Source: Triglochin maritima
Taxonomy: Eukaryota; Streptophyta; Magnoliopsida; Alismatales; Juncaginaceae
Length of the DNA: 64,000 nucleotides
Assembly (NCBI GenBank): GCA_963682175.1
Contig: OY821777.1
Span: forward strand, 14,900,001-14,964,000
Direction: 5' to 3'
Shown here: positions 1 through 11,077 of the stretch, piece by piece
Layout of the letters: each line of letters opens with the position of its first letter
How positions within the stretch are numbered: the first letter of the stretch is position 1
Position numbers and translations under genes: made by a program
The notes under the pieces: model-generated
The model's input: the letters and a program-made list of their open reading frames with translations, nothing else
The model's database searches: none
Told to the model about the DNA's origin: nothing

Positions 1-688
1 TGTTCTTTCTAATGTATTTTAGATCACTTGTATTAGATTTTTGTGTTTGTAGATCAGTGCAAATAAAATTGGAATAGAGGTGTCACCTCCAAATCAATGT
101 GTAAGGAATACCGCATGAATTTTCGGAAACATTTGTTTGCACATTTGCATATTATCCTATTAGTTGTTCAAACTATTAAATAAAACCCAATAAGCTTATG
201 GGCCGACACTTCACCGAAACAAGTTCTCAAATATAAATTGAACATTATTACTTATTTGATAGAGACTTGGAGCGTAAGCAAGTCCCGTTTAAGAATATTA
301 GGAAAGAAATGGACTTGGATCCCCTCCGGTTATTGTCTATTTACATTTTACATTAGTACAATTTATAATTTACAAGTATAACTAGAATGTGAGGCTTTAG
401 GGTTGAATAATTACAATTTACAAACGTCAAAACTGTAAATTGTTCCAATGCACATGAATTGGAGACCATCTAGTCTGAAGGGGATCCGAATCCGAAAAAA
501 AACTATACTCCAATGAACAGCCCATTTCATTTTAACTTGAGTTCTGATCTGGGCTATGACAATATATATAAAAATCTACATACTACTATACTAGGTTATG
601 AATTTGTAGATAATAGTAAGGAAATGAACAAAGATTCCGAGGAGGAGCAAGGATAATGTGAGCGGCGGGAAAATGTTTGAGTTGTTAT
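1..688. other. AT-rich intergenic DNA, no gene seen
   Basis: I see no convincing coding exon, RNA gene or complete mobile element here. The sequence is AT-rich with short TA runs. Positions 684-688 (GTTAT) are the left target-site copy of the adjacent solo LTR. Confidence 0.5.
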
Positions 689-2751
689 CGTAACATCACC
701 AAAACAGTGAAATTTTTAAACTTTTAATAAACGGATAATCAAAGGATATCAACATCAACACAGGGGACGATATTCGAAGAAATATATATAATATATGGTG
801 TTGCACCGTATACATGAGTTGTCAAAAGAATGACTACATCAAAATACAATATACAAATATACAAGTAGTCATAATAACATCAAATAGACACGAGGACCCG
901 ACTCCAAAATGCACTCGTCTTCAGTCACCACCCAAACAGCTCCCGAAGGGGAACCTGAAAATAAAACAACAATACTGTGAGTTTCCCTAAGGAAACCTTG
1001 TATGTCAAACTCACCTACATGAAATGCGAAACATGACCTATCATATTAGTATTATGCAAAACATAAATCATAACAAAACATTCCTCAAACGGGTCATCAA
1101 GTCATAAGTCATTATAGTCATTTCCCCAACCATGGTTCATTAGTCATACGTCTAGTTTTTGACATCCGTAGATACCCACCGTATGCACATGCGGTCATAC
1201 GGAAAGTACGTGACACACCCTCACTCGCAGTTACACTAGGTTCTGTGAGAGTCGCACGCACTTCCGAGTCATCATCAGATCTGATCAGTGGTCGAAGACC
1301 ACAATCCGCCAGAGCCGTCACTCTGGTCGGTCATACTCGCCAGCCATGCCACAACTGGACGATCAATCCGCCGGAACAACATCGGTCGGTCATCTCCGTC
1401 GCCACACAGGCTAAGACACAGAACTCTGTTGCACAATGACTAACAGTCATCTCCGTCGCCACACAGGCTAAGGTCATCTCCTTCGCCACAAAGGCTAAGG
1501 TCATCTCTGTCACTACACAGGACGATAGTCATCTCTGTCGCCACACAAGCCGACAGTCAACGTGCTCCGTAGAGCCATATCATATAGATCATGCAAAGGG
1601 GAATATTGTCCCAAAGGTCTACTACCTAGGTCTCAATGCACATGTCATATCATGGGAACATAAGCAGTAAATGCAATCCACGCACCAACGCGCTCAAAAC
1701 AACCAATGCAAATACTGGGCTCCAACGGTCGACCGAAGAAGGTCATACGGTCGACTGATTGGTCGTTAAAACCGGTAATTGGTTCGAACCACGATCCAAC
1801 GTTCGAACCAAACAAACATCAAACGGTCAAACAAAAGTCGCTGGACGGTCGACCGTTTAGAAGGTTTACGCCACAAAATAATATTAAATAACACATCCTC
1901 AACGGTCGAACGACAATGAGCTTCCGGTTGACCGTAAAACATCAGGGACTTCAACATTTCTCTAAGTCATCACCGATCGACCGAATTATGAATCGGTAAA
2001 ACCAAACTTAAGTCATCGGTCAAACGGGATCTCGGGGCGGTCAACCGTTTAGAAGTCTACACCCCCAACCGACTTAAAACAGTATGTCCGGTTAGACTGG
2101 TCAATGCGGCAGTCGACCGTTTAGAAGATCAACGCCCCCAACCGACATACTACAGTGCGTTCGGACAACGACAAAGGGGGCCCGGTCGATCGAAAGCACC
2201 TAGGGTTTTCATTTTCTCGCTCAAACATACAACCGGTCGACCACCCCAGGGTATCGTTCGACCGGTGCGAGAAAGAACACCCAAATTACACTACGACCGG
2301 TCGACCGAAAACATGTGTCGGCCGATCGAACAGAGCAGAAATACTGCTACACTATTCCGACGAGTCATTCAGCCTACCTCCGAAGACTCAAACACTCACA
2401 CAACTTAGGTGAGCGTAAAAGCAAGGCTTGTCATACCTTGGAAGCTTGAAGAAGTTTCAGAAGAACAACGACGATCCCTCCACGAAGAAGAGCGTATCTC
2501 CGGCAAACTCCTCACACGAACGCGGATCTCCACACCTTCCTTGAACTCCGACGAACTCGACTTGCCGGTGCACCCACTTCTCCTCCTTTCCTTGCCACCG
2601 AGTGAGAGAGAGAAAGTGTTGAGGGAGAGAGAGAAGAAAAAGAGAGAAAGAAAATAGGATGAAATGGTTGAGTTTGTTTTTATACTCTCACTTAAAAAGG
2701 GTTAAAGTTCTTAAACCTAATTAACCTTAATCAAAAGATTAGGTTCTCACA
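689..2751 (-). mobile_element. Solo LTR A of the chromovirus family
   Basis: This is a single LTR of a Ty3/gypsy chromovirus, in reverse orientation and with no internal region beside it. Read on the minus strand it starts TGTGAGAACCTAATC and ends near GATGTTACG, where the usual terminal CA has decayed. The same 3' end is followed by a PBS in the element at 47782-52460, which identifies the family. Flanks GTTAT (684-688) and ATTAT (2752-2756) look like a 5-bp target duplication with one mutation. It carries the CGGTCGACCG array and the conserved stem-loop at 981-996. It probably formed by recombination between the two LTRs of a full element. It is the most diverged copy in the window by eye. 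Confidence 0.8.
1720..2345. repeat. CGGTCGACCG palindrome array (LTR A)
   Basis: At least a dozen exact or one-to-two-base variants of CGGTCGACCG lie here at irregular spacing, for example near 1727, 1847, 1925, 2108, 2225 and 2294. Variants include GGTCAACCG and CGGTTGACCG, as expected if the central CpG had decayed. Confidence 0.85.
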
Positions 2752-2756
2752 ATTAT

Positions 2757-4876
2757 TATAGAAGACCTATGTTTTTATACATCTTAACAAAGTTTCCTTC
2801 CTATTTATTGTGTTGATTTATAGACCACGTGAAGGAGTCCCTATCCCATTTTGGTGGCTAACGCCCAGTCTAGTAGTTTTTCGACTCGTTTTGAAGCGGG
2901 TTTTTCCGCAGCTTGCCAATCTTTCTTTTGGCTCGATCGACTTTTCCAAGAAGAATTGGTAGCCGTCGATCGAGTGGTTCCTCAAAGCCATAAGACTATA
3001 TTGAAGCGATCCGCGTAAGCCAAAGAAAGCTATGCCTTGGAAATAAACGTAGAAGAAGACTTACCTGTGTCAAGGGTAGAATTCGGTATAAATACTATAA
3101 TACACTCCTCTGGATCAATTTAGTTTGTGCAGGTTGCGATACAAAAACATCATATACTCAGTTACATACTATAACTTCATTCTTAGGTCTTCAAGTTCAA
3201 ACATGGCACTTACTTAGCCCTGCGTTATGCTTGTTGATTGCCTTCCTCCAGGATTTTGTGTTATGGGCAAGTTCCCATCATAGTTGCACTTGAAGACATC
3301 TGATGACATTCTCTGGATAAGTCTTGGACCTGTTGGCACCTTAACTTGCTTTGGTCGTATGTCCTGCTTGTTTCATGAAAATCATTTTTAGACTGTGGAT
3401 GTAAAGGAAAATAAAACTAGCTACTCATTGTTTTCAATGTATAACTATTTTTACACGTAATAAAGTATTTCCAATGAATCAAAGGTTAGTCAAATATAGT
3501 TAGTACTACATTAGCAAATCCTTTTCATTGAATAGAGGTTACTAAAAAAAGATTAATTTAAATTTGTCTTCTAAACTATGCCATTTTATCATTCGAATCT
3601 TATCATTGGAATCGTAAAACTTGTCAATCACTCCCTTAATGCTTTCTTTTTGTAAAACTTGTCAATGCCCCTCTACCTCCTGGAAATTTAAAAGTCCCTT
3701 AGTTTTCAAAAATTCAACATTATTTTTCGGATTTTTCGTGTCATTTTTCAAGCATACTCATAAGCTTAACTTGATGAAAAAGTTCGAATCAAATCAAATC
3801 AAATATTTTTTTTCGAATTTTGGTCAAATTCCTTTTAAATCGTACCCAAATTCGATCAATTCTAACATGAGATTTGATTATTGTTTTATGATAAAATTAG
3901 AATTAGGAGTATACTTAGCAAACATCTCAAAGAAATGAATAAATAACAATGAATACGTCGAAAACTAAAAAGATTCTTAAAAGTTACATGTGCACGCAAC
4001 CAAAAACCTGTTCCAATCAATCTGAAGACCAACCAAATAAAATAATTAGACTAGTTTAGTGAGTAAATCTCAAGTCTTAGACTAACCGGGTTGACGGATC
4101 CAATCTCAATACGTGAGTAGGGGCGATTCCAAGAATTTAGGTTGATCGTAATAAGATGAGAATCAATTTACCTGTTTGATTTTCGATTATTTATTAAAAT
4201 ATAGTAGGGCAAAATCTGTAAAGATTAAGATCTGGAGATTCTCTTTGTTTTCTTTCCATTTACTTCAGGTCAAATTTGGTCAAGTTCTTAAAATATAATC
4301 TAGATTTTAATAAATAATCGAAAATCCAAGCAATCAATAATGATCTATAACTCGAGTTATACACGCAAGTCGAAAATTTTAAAAATTTGGAAGACATTTC
4401 ATACAAACTCAATGATAGAGTTTGCAATAAATGAACACTATGTTTATCTTTTCACATCTCTAAATACTTGTCAAAACACATGCTAGTTTCTATAATTCTC
4501 AACGCGCACAAACAACTATATATATATATATTAAGATCTACAATTTAAAATTTTCAATAGAGTGAAATTCTAGTTTATTTTAAAAAAATGACCAAACTTA
4601 ATCTTCGAGTAAACCGAGAGAATCTTAGTCTATTAAAATACCTATCTGATTATTGGCGTTTGGAAAAAACTAAGAAGTTGAAATCGAAGAATAAAAATGC
4701 AACAGCGTTTAAAGAGGGGTTCGACTCCACGCGATTAAAAATGAATGGCCGGCGCGGCGATCCATTAAAACAGGGTTGGGTTTTTTGCAGATTGGTCCCT
4801 GCATGTTTGAAATGTTTTGAACTGAATGATAAAACTACAAAATACCCAACCCACGCGCAATAGTCTGAACTTAACT
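2757..4876. other. Intergenic DNA with a possible exon pair
   Basis: This stretch is mostly AT-rich and non-coding. The one segment with coding character is 2838-3293. There an open plus-strand frame containing the peptide LFQEELVAVDRVVPQSHK runs to a consensus donor (GTAAGCC at 3015). After an acceptor-like CAG at 3130-3132, a second open frame ends at 3293. I do not recognise the peptide. It could be a relic of a host gene or chance. Confidence 0.3.
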
Positions 4877-5240
4877 AGGTATGGCAATTTTACACAAAAT
4901 ATGATAACACAACAAAAAAATTCGTGTTTTGTGTCTTGTTCATGTCTCACTAGTCAGGTACCCGAAAGTACACGACATACTGATTACCTGATTACAATCG
5001 TGTATATTTCAGGAAAATCATGTACAAGTTTCTTGTACATGTTTCATCTAACATTGTCTATAATCGTATATCATGTCATGTCGTGTCGTCGATACACGAT
5101 TTGTACACGAAAAAATTTCGTGTACAAACTGTGTCGTGTCATGCCGTGTTGACACGGTTTCGTTTTCGTGTCACCAAAATAAGACACAAAATCTAACTGT
5201 GTCGTGTTCGTGTCAACCAAAAAACATTTAATACACACAA
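4877..5240. repeat. CGTGTC-rich repeat, probable hAT-like MITE fragment
   Basis: The sequence is dominated by CGTGTC, ACACGA and related short words in both orientations, which makes it strongly self-complementary. A similar but not identical CGTGTC-rich block lies at 47505-47781. Such blocks are typical of small hAT-derived elements in plants. I cannot define terminal repeats or a target duplication here, so the class is inferred. Confidence 0.4.
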
Positions 5241-5433
5241 AATTACACGATTGCGAGGCTAACAGAAATTTGAAAACTGAAGCAATTATATTAAAACCAT
5301 ACAAACCTGAACGAAAATGGCGACGGGAACGGCGAGCGTGGCTACGGCATTAAACTAATATCCGTCATGTCTTTATTTCATGCTGAGGTTAAGAGATCAA
5401 TTTCCTATCCTAAATCTATAGAAAATTTGATTT

Positions 5434-5471
5434 CCTGCATATAAGCAATAGCTTGATTGCTTATATACAGG
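5434..5471. repeat. Near-perfect hairpin at the end of formamidase exon 4
   Basis: CCTGCATATAAGCAA and TTGCTTATATACAGG form arms of about 15 bp, with one mismatch, around an 8-nt loop. The right arm covers the presumed splice donor of exon 4 of the broken formamidase gene. All homology to formamidase ends at this point. Confidence 0.7.
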
Positions 5472-6504
5472 AGACTTCACCATCACCTTGAGAGAAATGC
5501 ATGTCACCTGTACTGAGATTTGCTCCTTCCACGAACACAGGGAGGTAAACTTTAGATCCTGTGCTGAGGTTCTTGATGTTGCAAATGCCTCCGTTTTCCC
5601 TTCCTGATATCGTCCGTGCCGCCTCGAGGCACATTTTTTTCCACTGGGGTGTTCCTTCTTGAATCTGCAAAGATCAGATATCTCACCAAATTTTAGATAT
5701 CTTCTTATATTGGAATTCTAAATATTGCTTTTTACTGTTGATCAATAAGAAAGACTATTGTAGGATTTAATACACTTTTCCTTCCTGAAATTGTTGGCTA
5801 TCTTGTATTAAATGTTCATTGTTATTATGACTTGTTTCCTGTTTGAAACATGTTTGAAAGTTGGCTTTTCATCTGATGCTTATAAATAAAATTCTACAAA
5901 ATTCTGAAAGAAGTGGCTCCAAGTTACATACACTTGAGTCTATGAACCCTGGTTATGTTCTCGAGAAGGTGGTCGCTGAGCTCGTTGAAGAAATTTCATT
6001 TTTAGAACTCATTATTGTTTAAGACATCAAGTAAACTTAGTTTTGAATGATAATACCTAATAATCAACAATTTATGATGGAAAGTAAAATTATCATTGAC
6101 ATACTTTACCAAGCAGGCAGTTTTTGGGGTTTGGAAGATTGGCGAGTGGCCGAGAGTGCAGGACTTCACATAACTTAGAACTCCCTGTGCCATTTTCTTC
6201 CAACTCTTTTTCCCTCTTGTTCCATGTGTAGCAGTTCTTTTGACGGTGCAGTTCCAATTATTCCTGGATGAGTTAAACCATGGAATCGCACACCTGATTG
6301 AATTCGATTGATTTGTAAACATGCATATGAGAATTGAATATTCTAGTTTGAAAAGAAACTGATTGTAGTTAAAACTTTGATAGAGTAAATTTCAGGTCGT
6401 GTTTGTCGGGAAGTATTCGACAGAAACTTACCTGATATGTTAGGAGAGTATGCATATATGCCTTCAAAATACCAGATTGCCTTTGTTGCAGATGGGAAAT
6501 GGTC

Positions 6505-8386
6505 TGTAACATCCTGAAACAGCGGAAATTTAAAAATTATTTATCAAAGCATTAGAGACCAATAATCAAAGACGAAACTATTTCTCTCATAAAAACATAA
6601 AAACGGTGCACCAGTTTACATCAGAGTTTGTCAAAAACGATACATGATTACAACAGAACAACAAAAGAAGATAAACGTAATCATGTCGACCTCAGTGGTC
6701 AGAATAGAGGATCCGATCCCAAGATGCGCGCGCCCGCTGATCACCACCCAACTGGACCTACTGCGGTCATGAAAAAGATGCAACAACAATGCCTGAGTTT
6801 CCATAAGGAAACCCCGTATGCCAAGCTCACCTATATGCATGCAGTAGTACAAATGAACCTATCATACTAGTAGCATGTCATGTCATCAACAGTAAGGAAA
6901 ACAGTTCCCCCGAAGGGTAACATGGGACATCAGTCCGACAATCATCATCGGGTCTCCCGAGGAGACCTACCGTAGGCACATACAGTCTAACGGAACAAGA
7001 CGTGATACTCCTCACACGCGGCTACACTAATCATGGGGTTCGACAGGGAGCATCCGCCAGGTCCGCGCCATAAGAAACATATTTGTAACTTCGTGGTCGA
7101 AACCACACCAACGGAGTCGTCGCTCGGTCGGTCCATCAATCATCATCTCAGTAGGTGCCCATCTGAGGAACATAACCGGAACATCATCATCGGCCAATCA
7201 ATCATCATCGTCGGAACAACATCGGCGGCATCACCGGCGCTGCAACGGTGGTCCATCAATACGTCTGGCACATCATCGGACGGTCCAGACCGAAGTGCCA
7301 GACGTATTGATGATTGATGCCAGGTCATGCCAGGTCATCACGCTCCACGAGCCGCAAACACCAATCACACCGCTATAAAAGCAGGGCAGCGACCTCCGTA
7401 GCCCCTCAGACCGGTAGTCACCTCACCCAATGACAGTTGCGTGCCCGCACAATCATCATACATTGGGATCCGCGATCCCTCAGGCCTGCTACTCTACAAT
7501 GAGTCCAATCAATCCATCATATTAGTCACGATCCATACATGGAGGTGACATCGTCCCGAACACCCACTCTTCCACACGACAGTCCCTGGGCAGGCACGCG
7601 TAACGCGCCCACCGTCACCTCCCGGCTCACGCACAAGGCGAGGACACGAGTTTCCGTGGACAGAGTTGACATTCAAAAAGGGAACCAGGAATTTAGTCCT
7701 GTCAAAAAAACGGTCGACCGAATGAGCCATCTCAGTCGACCGTTTCCTCAAGGGAATCGGTCGACCGAAAGTCTGAAACTGTCGAACTATTTGCGCAAAA
7801 CTTAAGTCCCAACGGTCTACCAAAAGTCTAAAACCGGTCGACCGAAACGAGGTCAAAATCCGGAGTCTGGTCAACATCAATTTAAAACTATCGGTCGACC
7901 AACTCGGGAGTCTCGGTCCACCGAAAACTAACAGGGCATCCTAGTATTTCTACGTCAAATAACGGTCGACCACCCACATGCATAAAAACCAGTACACTTA
8001 AGTTCTGGTCGACCGAACCCAAGGAACCGGTCGACCGAAACGAAACACCGCCCCCCGAAGGAGCAACATACCTCAAAGAAGACAACGAAACCACCGGAGC
8101 TCCGCTCGTGCCTCCGTCATCTCCTCGCGCGTCCACCCCTGCACGCCTCACGCCACCGGAATCTCCTCCTCCTTCGCTGCTCACTGGACCACGTAAAGAA
8201 GAGAGTGAGAGAGAGCAAGCGTGAGGGAGAGAGATTTTAGCTTTTAACCCAAAACCCAAAATCACCATCACCTCACCTCCCCTACACCTTCTCTTCCTCA
8301 TACACCCACTGCGCACGTCCTCCTTCCCCATCCTAATCCCCCCACTAAACCCGGGATTAGCCTAAGCATGGGTTAGGAATCTAACA
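6505..8386 (-). mobile_element. Solo LTR B of the chromovirus family, inside formamidase exon 2
   Basis: This is a complete reverse-oriented LTR of 1882 bp. On the minus strand it begins TGTTAGATTCC at 8386 and ends GGATGTTACA at 6505. A perfect 5-bp target duplication flanks it (TGGTC at 6500-6504 and 8387-8391), and both copies belong to the formamidase reading frame. No internal retroelement sequence remains, so it is a solo LTR formed by LTR-LTR recombination after insertion. It carries the palindrome array at 7705-8041 and the stem-loop at 6797-6812. A TTC-poor, CT-rich stretch near 8195-8235 corresponds to the leader-like segment seen in the other copies. Confidence 0.95.
7705..8041. 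repeat. CGGTCGACCG palindrome array (LTR B)
   Basis: Roughly ten copies of CGGTCGACCG or near variants occur here, for example near 7710, 7735, 7759, 7840, 7893 and 8030. They are spaced 20-60 bp apart by non-repetitive sequence. The spacers between several motifs align with those of LTR C and LTR E, so the array is ancestral to the family. Confidence 0.85.
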
Positions 8387-8907
8387 TGGTCTGTAAAGAA
8401 TCCACCTCCATTTTCCCTGTCAAAAGTGGCTGTATATCCCCATTCATCTCCAGGAAGGGGGCCTAACTTGCAGATTTGAACTGCAAGTAGATCCCCAGGT
8501 TTTTGCTGGAACACTTAGAGGCCCACTGAGATAATGCGTCTGCGAAGTAATTGTAATACAGATTTTTAATATTTGTGCATGTAATTTTATTATGCTGTAT
8601 ATGTATTTTAGCTTTGCTTCCATGTTTTACTGTTTTTTCATTCTTCCTTGTGAGCTTGGCTTTATTGTGGTATTAAATGTAGTCTCACCACTGTCTGATC
8701 CAAGCATTTAACATCCATGGCTGAGTTGTTGTCTCCGATGCCTCCACCGGTCCAATCCACCATCTCGATTCGGAATAACTCCCTGTCTGTTACTTCTGCC
8801 ACCGGAGGTATGTCGGGGTGCCACCGGTTGTGCAAAGGGAGATTTTGTTCCCATGGTTTTTTCTTTATGTCTACTGGTATCACCGGTCTTGGGCTATGAG
8901 GAGGCAT

Positions 8908-9238
8908 TGCTCCCGACTCTTGGAATGCTTATGATTCTGAATATCGACAGTAAGAGAATGTTTGGTCTTCTTTTCTATTCAACATAATTGTCATTATTGA
9001 TTGAAATTAATGAAAGAATTTTGAGACCACTGAAACACATGCTACCAACCAAAAGTGTCACTTGCAGAGTTGCATGTTTCATCCATATGCTGTCATTCTG
9101 TCTTGATGTTCTGTGGTTCTAATTGAATATAATTTTCTACTTGTATTTTTCACTTGTGGTCCTGGCGATTTATGTACACACTCATTCTTTTCATAAAATA
9201 TGGCGGGTTTTCAAGATTGAAGTGTTGATGAGGTTATC
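8908..9238. other. Former upstream region of the formamidase gene
   Basis: These 331 bp separate the formamidase start codon from solo LTR C. I see no clear TATA box, 5' exon or repeat. Positions 9234-9238 (TTATC) are the left target-site copy for LTR C. Confidence 0.5.
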
Positions 9239-9412
9239 TGTTAGAACCCTAACCCTTGATTAAGGTTAATCACGGATTAGGAGTGGTTTTGCATGGGGAA
9301 GTGGAGATCAGCAGTACAAGCATGGGGTGGAGCGTGAACAGTGGGCTGTGATGGGTGAGAGGAGTAGGGTTGCGTGCACTATAGCTTGGAGGGTGTATAT
9401 ATGATGCATTTC

Positions 9413-9442
9413 TTCTTCTTCTTCTTCTTCTTCTTCTTCTTT
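9413..9442 (+). repeat. (TTC)n microsatellite
   Basis: This is a run of about ten TTC units within the CT-rich part of solo LTR C. It is longer than the matching segment in the sister LTRs. Confidence 0.85.
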
Positions 9443-9749
9443 TTCTCCTTCCATTCCCTCATTTCTTCCTTGCTTTCCTTTGTGTGCGCGTGGTGGAGCA
9501 GTTGCGGAGGCGTCGGGCGAGGAAGGTGATCGTGTAGGAGAGGCGCGGCGCATGATCGAGGTCTACTGGAGGCGAGGCGTGGGAGCTCCGGCACCGTCGA
9601 CTTCACGTGGGTGAAAGGTATGTCGACTCATTAGTGTGGTTTTGTGGTTTCTAACCCTCGTGGGAGGGTTGTGTTGGTCGGACGGGGAGGTCGGAGACCT
9701 TTTCGGCGTTGTTTCCGTGAGAAACCTCGGCTGGCGCGAGGTGGAAGAC

Positions 9750-10240
9750 GACCAACGGTCGACCGGTCCCTTCGGGCGGTCGACCGAATGTAGTGTTTTA
9801 CCCGACTTTAACCTTCACCGGTCGAACGATGCCTTGTGGCGGTCGACCGGTAGTGCGTATTTGCTGGTGAGTTGGGACTTCCTGTCTGTTTTCGGTCGAC
9901 CGGTGTCGTTCGGTCGTTCGACCAGAACTTAAGTGTACCGATTTTTATGCATGCTTGTTCAACCGTAGTATGTTTACGTTCGACCGATTATATGACGTAG
10001 AATACTAGGTTGACCCTGTCTGTTTTCGGTCGACCGAGACCCCTGAGTCGGTAGACCGATAGATTTGAATTTATGTTGACCAGACTCCGGATTTTGACCT
10101 CGTTCGGTCGACCGGTTTTAGACCTTTGTTCGACCGTTGGGGGATTGTGTTTTGAGCGCAGCGGTAGACCGTGTTACGCGTACAGTTGACCGATTCCTTA
10201 CTGGAACCGGTCGACCGAATCACCTTTCCGGTCGACCATT
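9750..10240. repeat. CGGTCGACCG palindrome array (LTR C)
   Basis: About fifteen exact or near copies of CGGTCGACCG lie in about 490 bp. Exact copies include those near 9755, 9778, 9839, 9895, 10027 and 10207. Spacing is irregular, and several spacers match those in LTR E at 50790-51280. Confidence 0.88.
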
Positions 10241-10926
10241 TGGGCCCAGGACAGAATTCCTGGTTCCCTTTTGAATGTCAACTTTGTCCACGGAAACCCG
10301 TGTCCTCGCCTTGGGCGTGAGCCGGGAGGTGACGGTGGGCGCGTGTTGCGTGCCTGCCCAGGGACCGCCGTGTGGAAAAGTGCGGGTGTTCGGGACGCGT
10401 CACCTCCATGTATGGACAGTGACTAAGTTGATGGATTGATTGGACTCATTGTAGTATAGCAGGTGATGCATTGCATACATTGCATCATATGTCTTTCATT
10501 TAGATTACTCTTATATCAATAAATGCTACAAAGGTATGTGTTTAGTCGTATTTACAGAATACAGGGACTTGGATAAAAATTACCCACATTCCGAGCATAA
10601 ACGTGTGCAAAAGATTCATTTCTATCATAAAGACCGAATTCAAGTTTATCGGGTTTCAATTGGAAATGCATCCAAGCATAAAAGCATTCAAGGAGCTAAT
10701 TACAAAAAGGTCAAGGGCTTAATTGCAAAATGCCAAGGACCTGATTGCAAAAGAAAAGGATAAAGTTATTTTGTTGGAAAAGTCAAAAGAAAAGTCAAAA
10801 ATAAATCCCCAACAATGGAAGGAATTAATCCGGAGTTCAAGACAATGGAAAGAATCATCCAGACGTGCAAATAAAGATCAAATCATACCATAAACGCACC
10901 ACAAAAATCCGGACGCGATCTGACTA

Positions 10927-10981
10927 TATTGTGCGGCGAATTAGCCGCACAATACATGTACCAGGCGGCGATTTCGCCGCC
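10927..10981. repeat. Two perfect GC-rich hairpins in the Athila-like 5' LTR
   Basis: The first hairpin has 11-bp arms (TATTGTGCGGC and its complement) around a 6-nt loop at 10927-10954. The second has 8-bp arms (GGCGGCGA and TCGCCGCC) around TT at 10964-10981. Both recur unchanged in the 3' LTR at 16648-16675 and 16685-16702. Both lie about 90-140 bp upstream of the TATA box. Confidence 0.9.
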
Positions 10982-11069
10982 CCACCTTCTCTTCTCGCGT
11001 TAAAACTTCGTCCAGTGTCGGGTCGACGCGTGTACTATCCTTTTATGTATTGGTATCCCCTGTATCGGC

Positions 11070-11077
11070 TATAAATA
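11070..11077 (+). promoter_or_regulatory. LTR TATA box
   Basis: TATAAATA in the context GCTATAAATAGCC is the probable core promoter of the Athila-like element. The same box is at 16791-16798 in the 3' LTR. A matching box occurs in the older related LTR at 24959-24966. Confidence 0.75.

Larger units (their letters stand above)
5469..8907 (-). pseudogene. Formamidase (acetamidase/formamidase family) pseudogene, interrupted by an LTR
   Basis: Formamidases hydrolyse formamide to formate and ammonia. Four exons are recognisable on the minus strand. Exon 1 (8907-8689) begins MPPHSPRPVIPVDIKKKPWE and contains LPLHNRWHPDIPPVAEV. Exon 2 starts at 8539 with HYLSGP, continues to GFFTDH, and resumes beyond the LTR to a donor after 6432 (ATKAIWYFEGIYAYSPNISG). 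Exon 3 (6293-6105) carries VRFHGLTHPGIIGTAPSKEL. Exon 4 (5664-5469) carries GRENGGICNIKNLSTGSKVY and FVEGANLSTGDMHFSQGDGE. The lesions are: about six codons lost plus one extra A near 8500 in exon 2; solo LTR B (6505-8386) inside exon 2 with TGGTC duplicated; a frameshift (two bases short) in exon 3 after KELL; and absence of all exons past exon 4. Intact plant enzymes are about 450 aa, so well under half remains. The splice sites are still consensus, which suggests fairly recent death. Confidence 0.9.
9239..10463 (+). mobile_element. Solo LTR C of the chromovirus family, 5' part
   Basis: This LTR begins TGTTAGAACCC and is broken at 10463 by the Athila-like element. Its remainder is 17367-18318, and rejoined it is 2177 bp. 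Outer target duplications are perfect: TTATC at 9234-9238 and 18319-18323. It contains a (TTC)n run at about 9413-9442 and a palindrome array at 9750-10240. It aligns closely with 50319-51500 of the element at 47782-52460. No internal region accompanies it, so it is a solo LTR that later served as the target for another retrotransposon. Confidence 0.93.

Noticed and set aside
1720..2345. Palindrome arrays considered as CRISPR-like arrays or cloning-linker concatemers with GTCGAC sites
   Set aside because: Spacing is irregular, the motif is only 10 bp and degenerate, and the genome is a plant. Aligned unique spacers in five LTRs show natural LTR sequence.
9308..9606. Small open frames with poly-Glu or poly-Lys runs
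   Set aside because: They are translations of the (TTC)n microsatellite in solo LTR C.
10536..11074. Short open frames duplicated at 16257-16795
   Set aside because: They are the same non-coding LTR sequence present in both LTRs of the Athila-like element.
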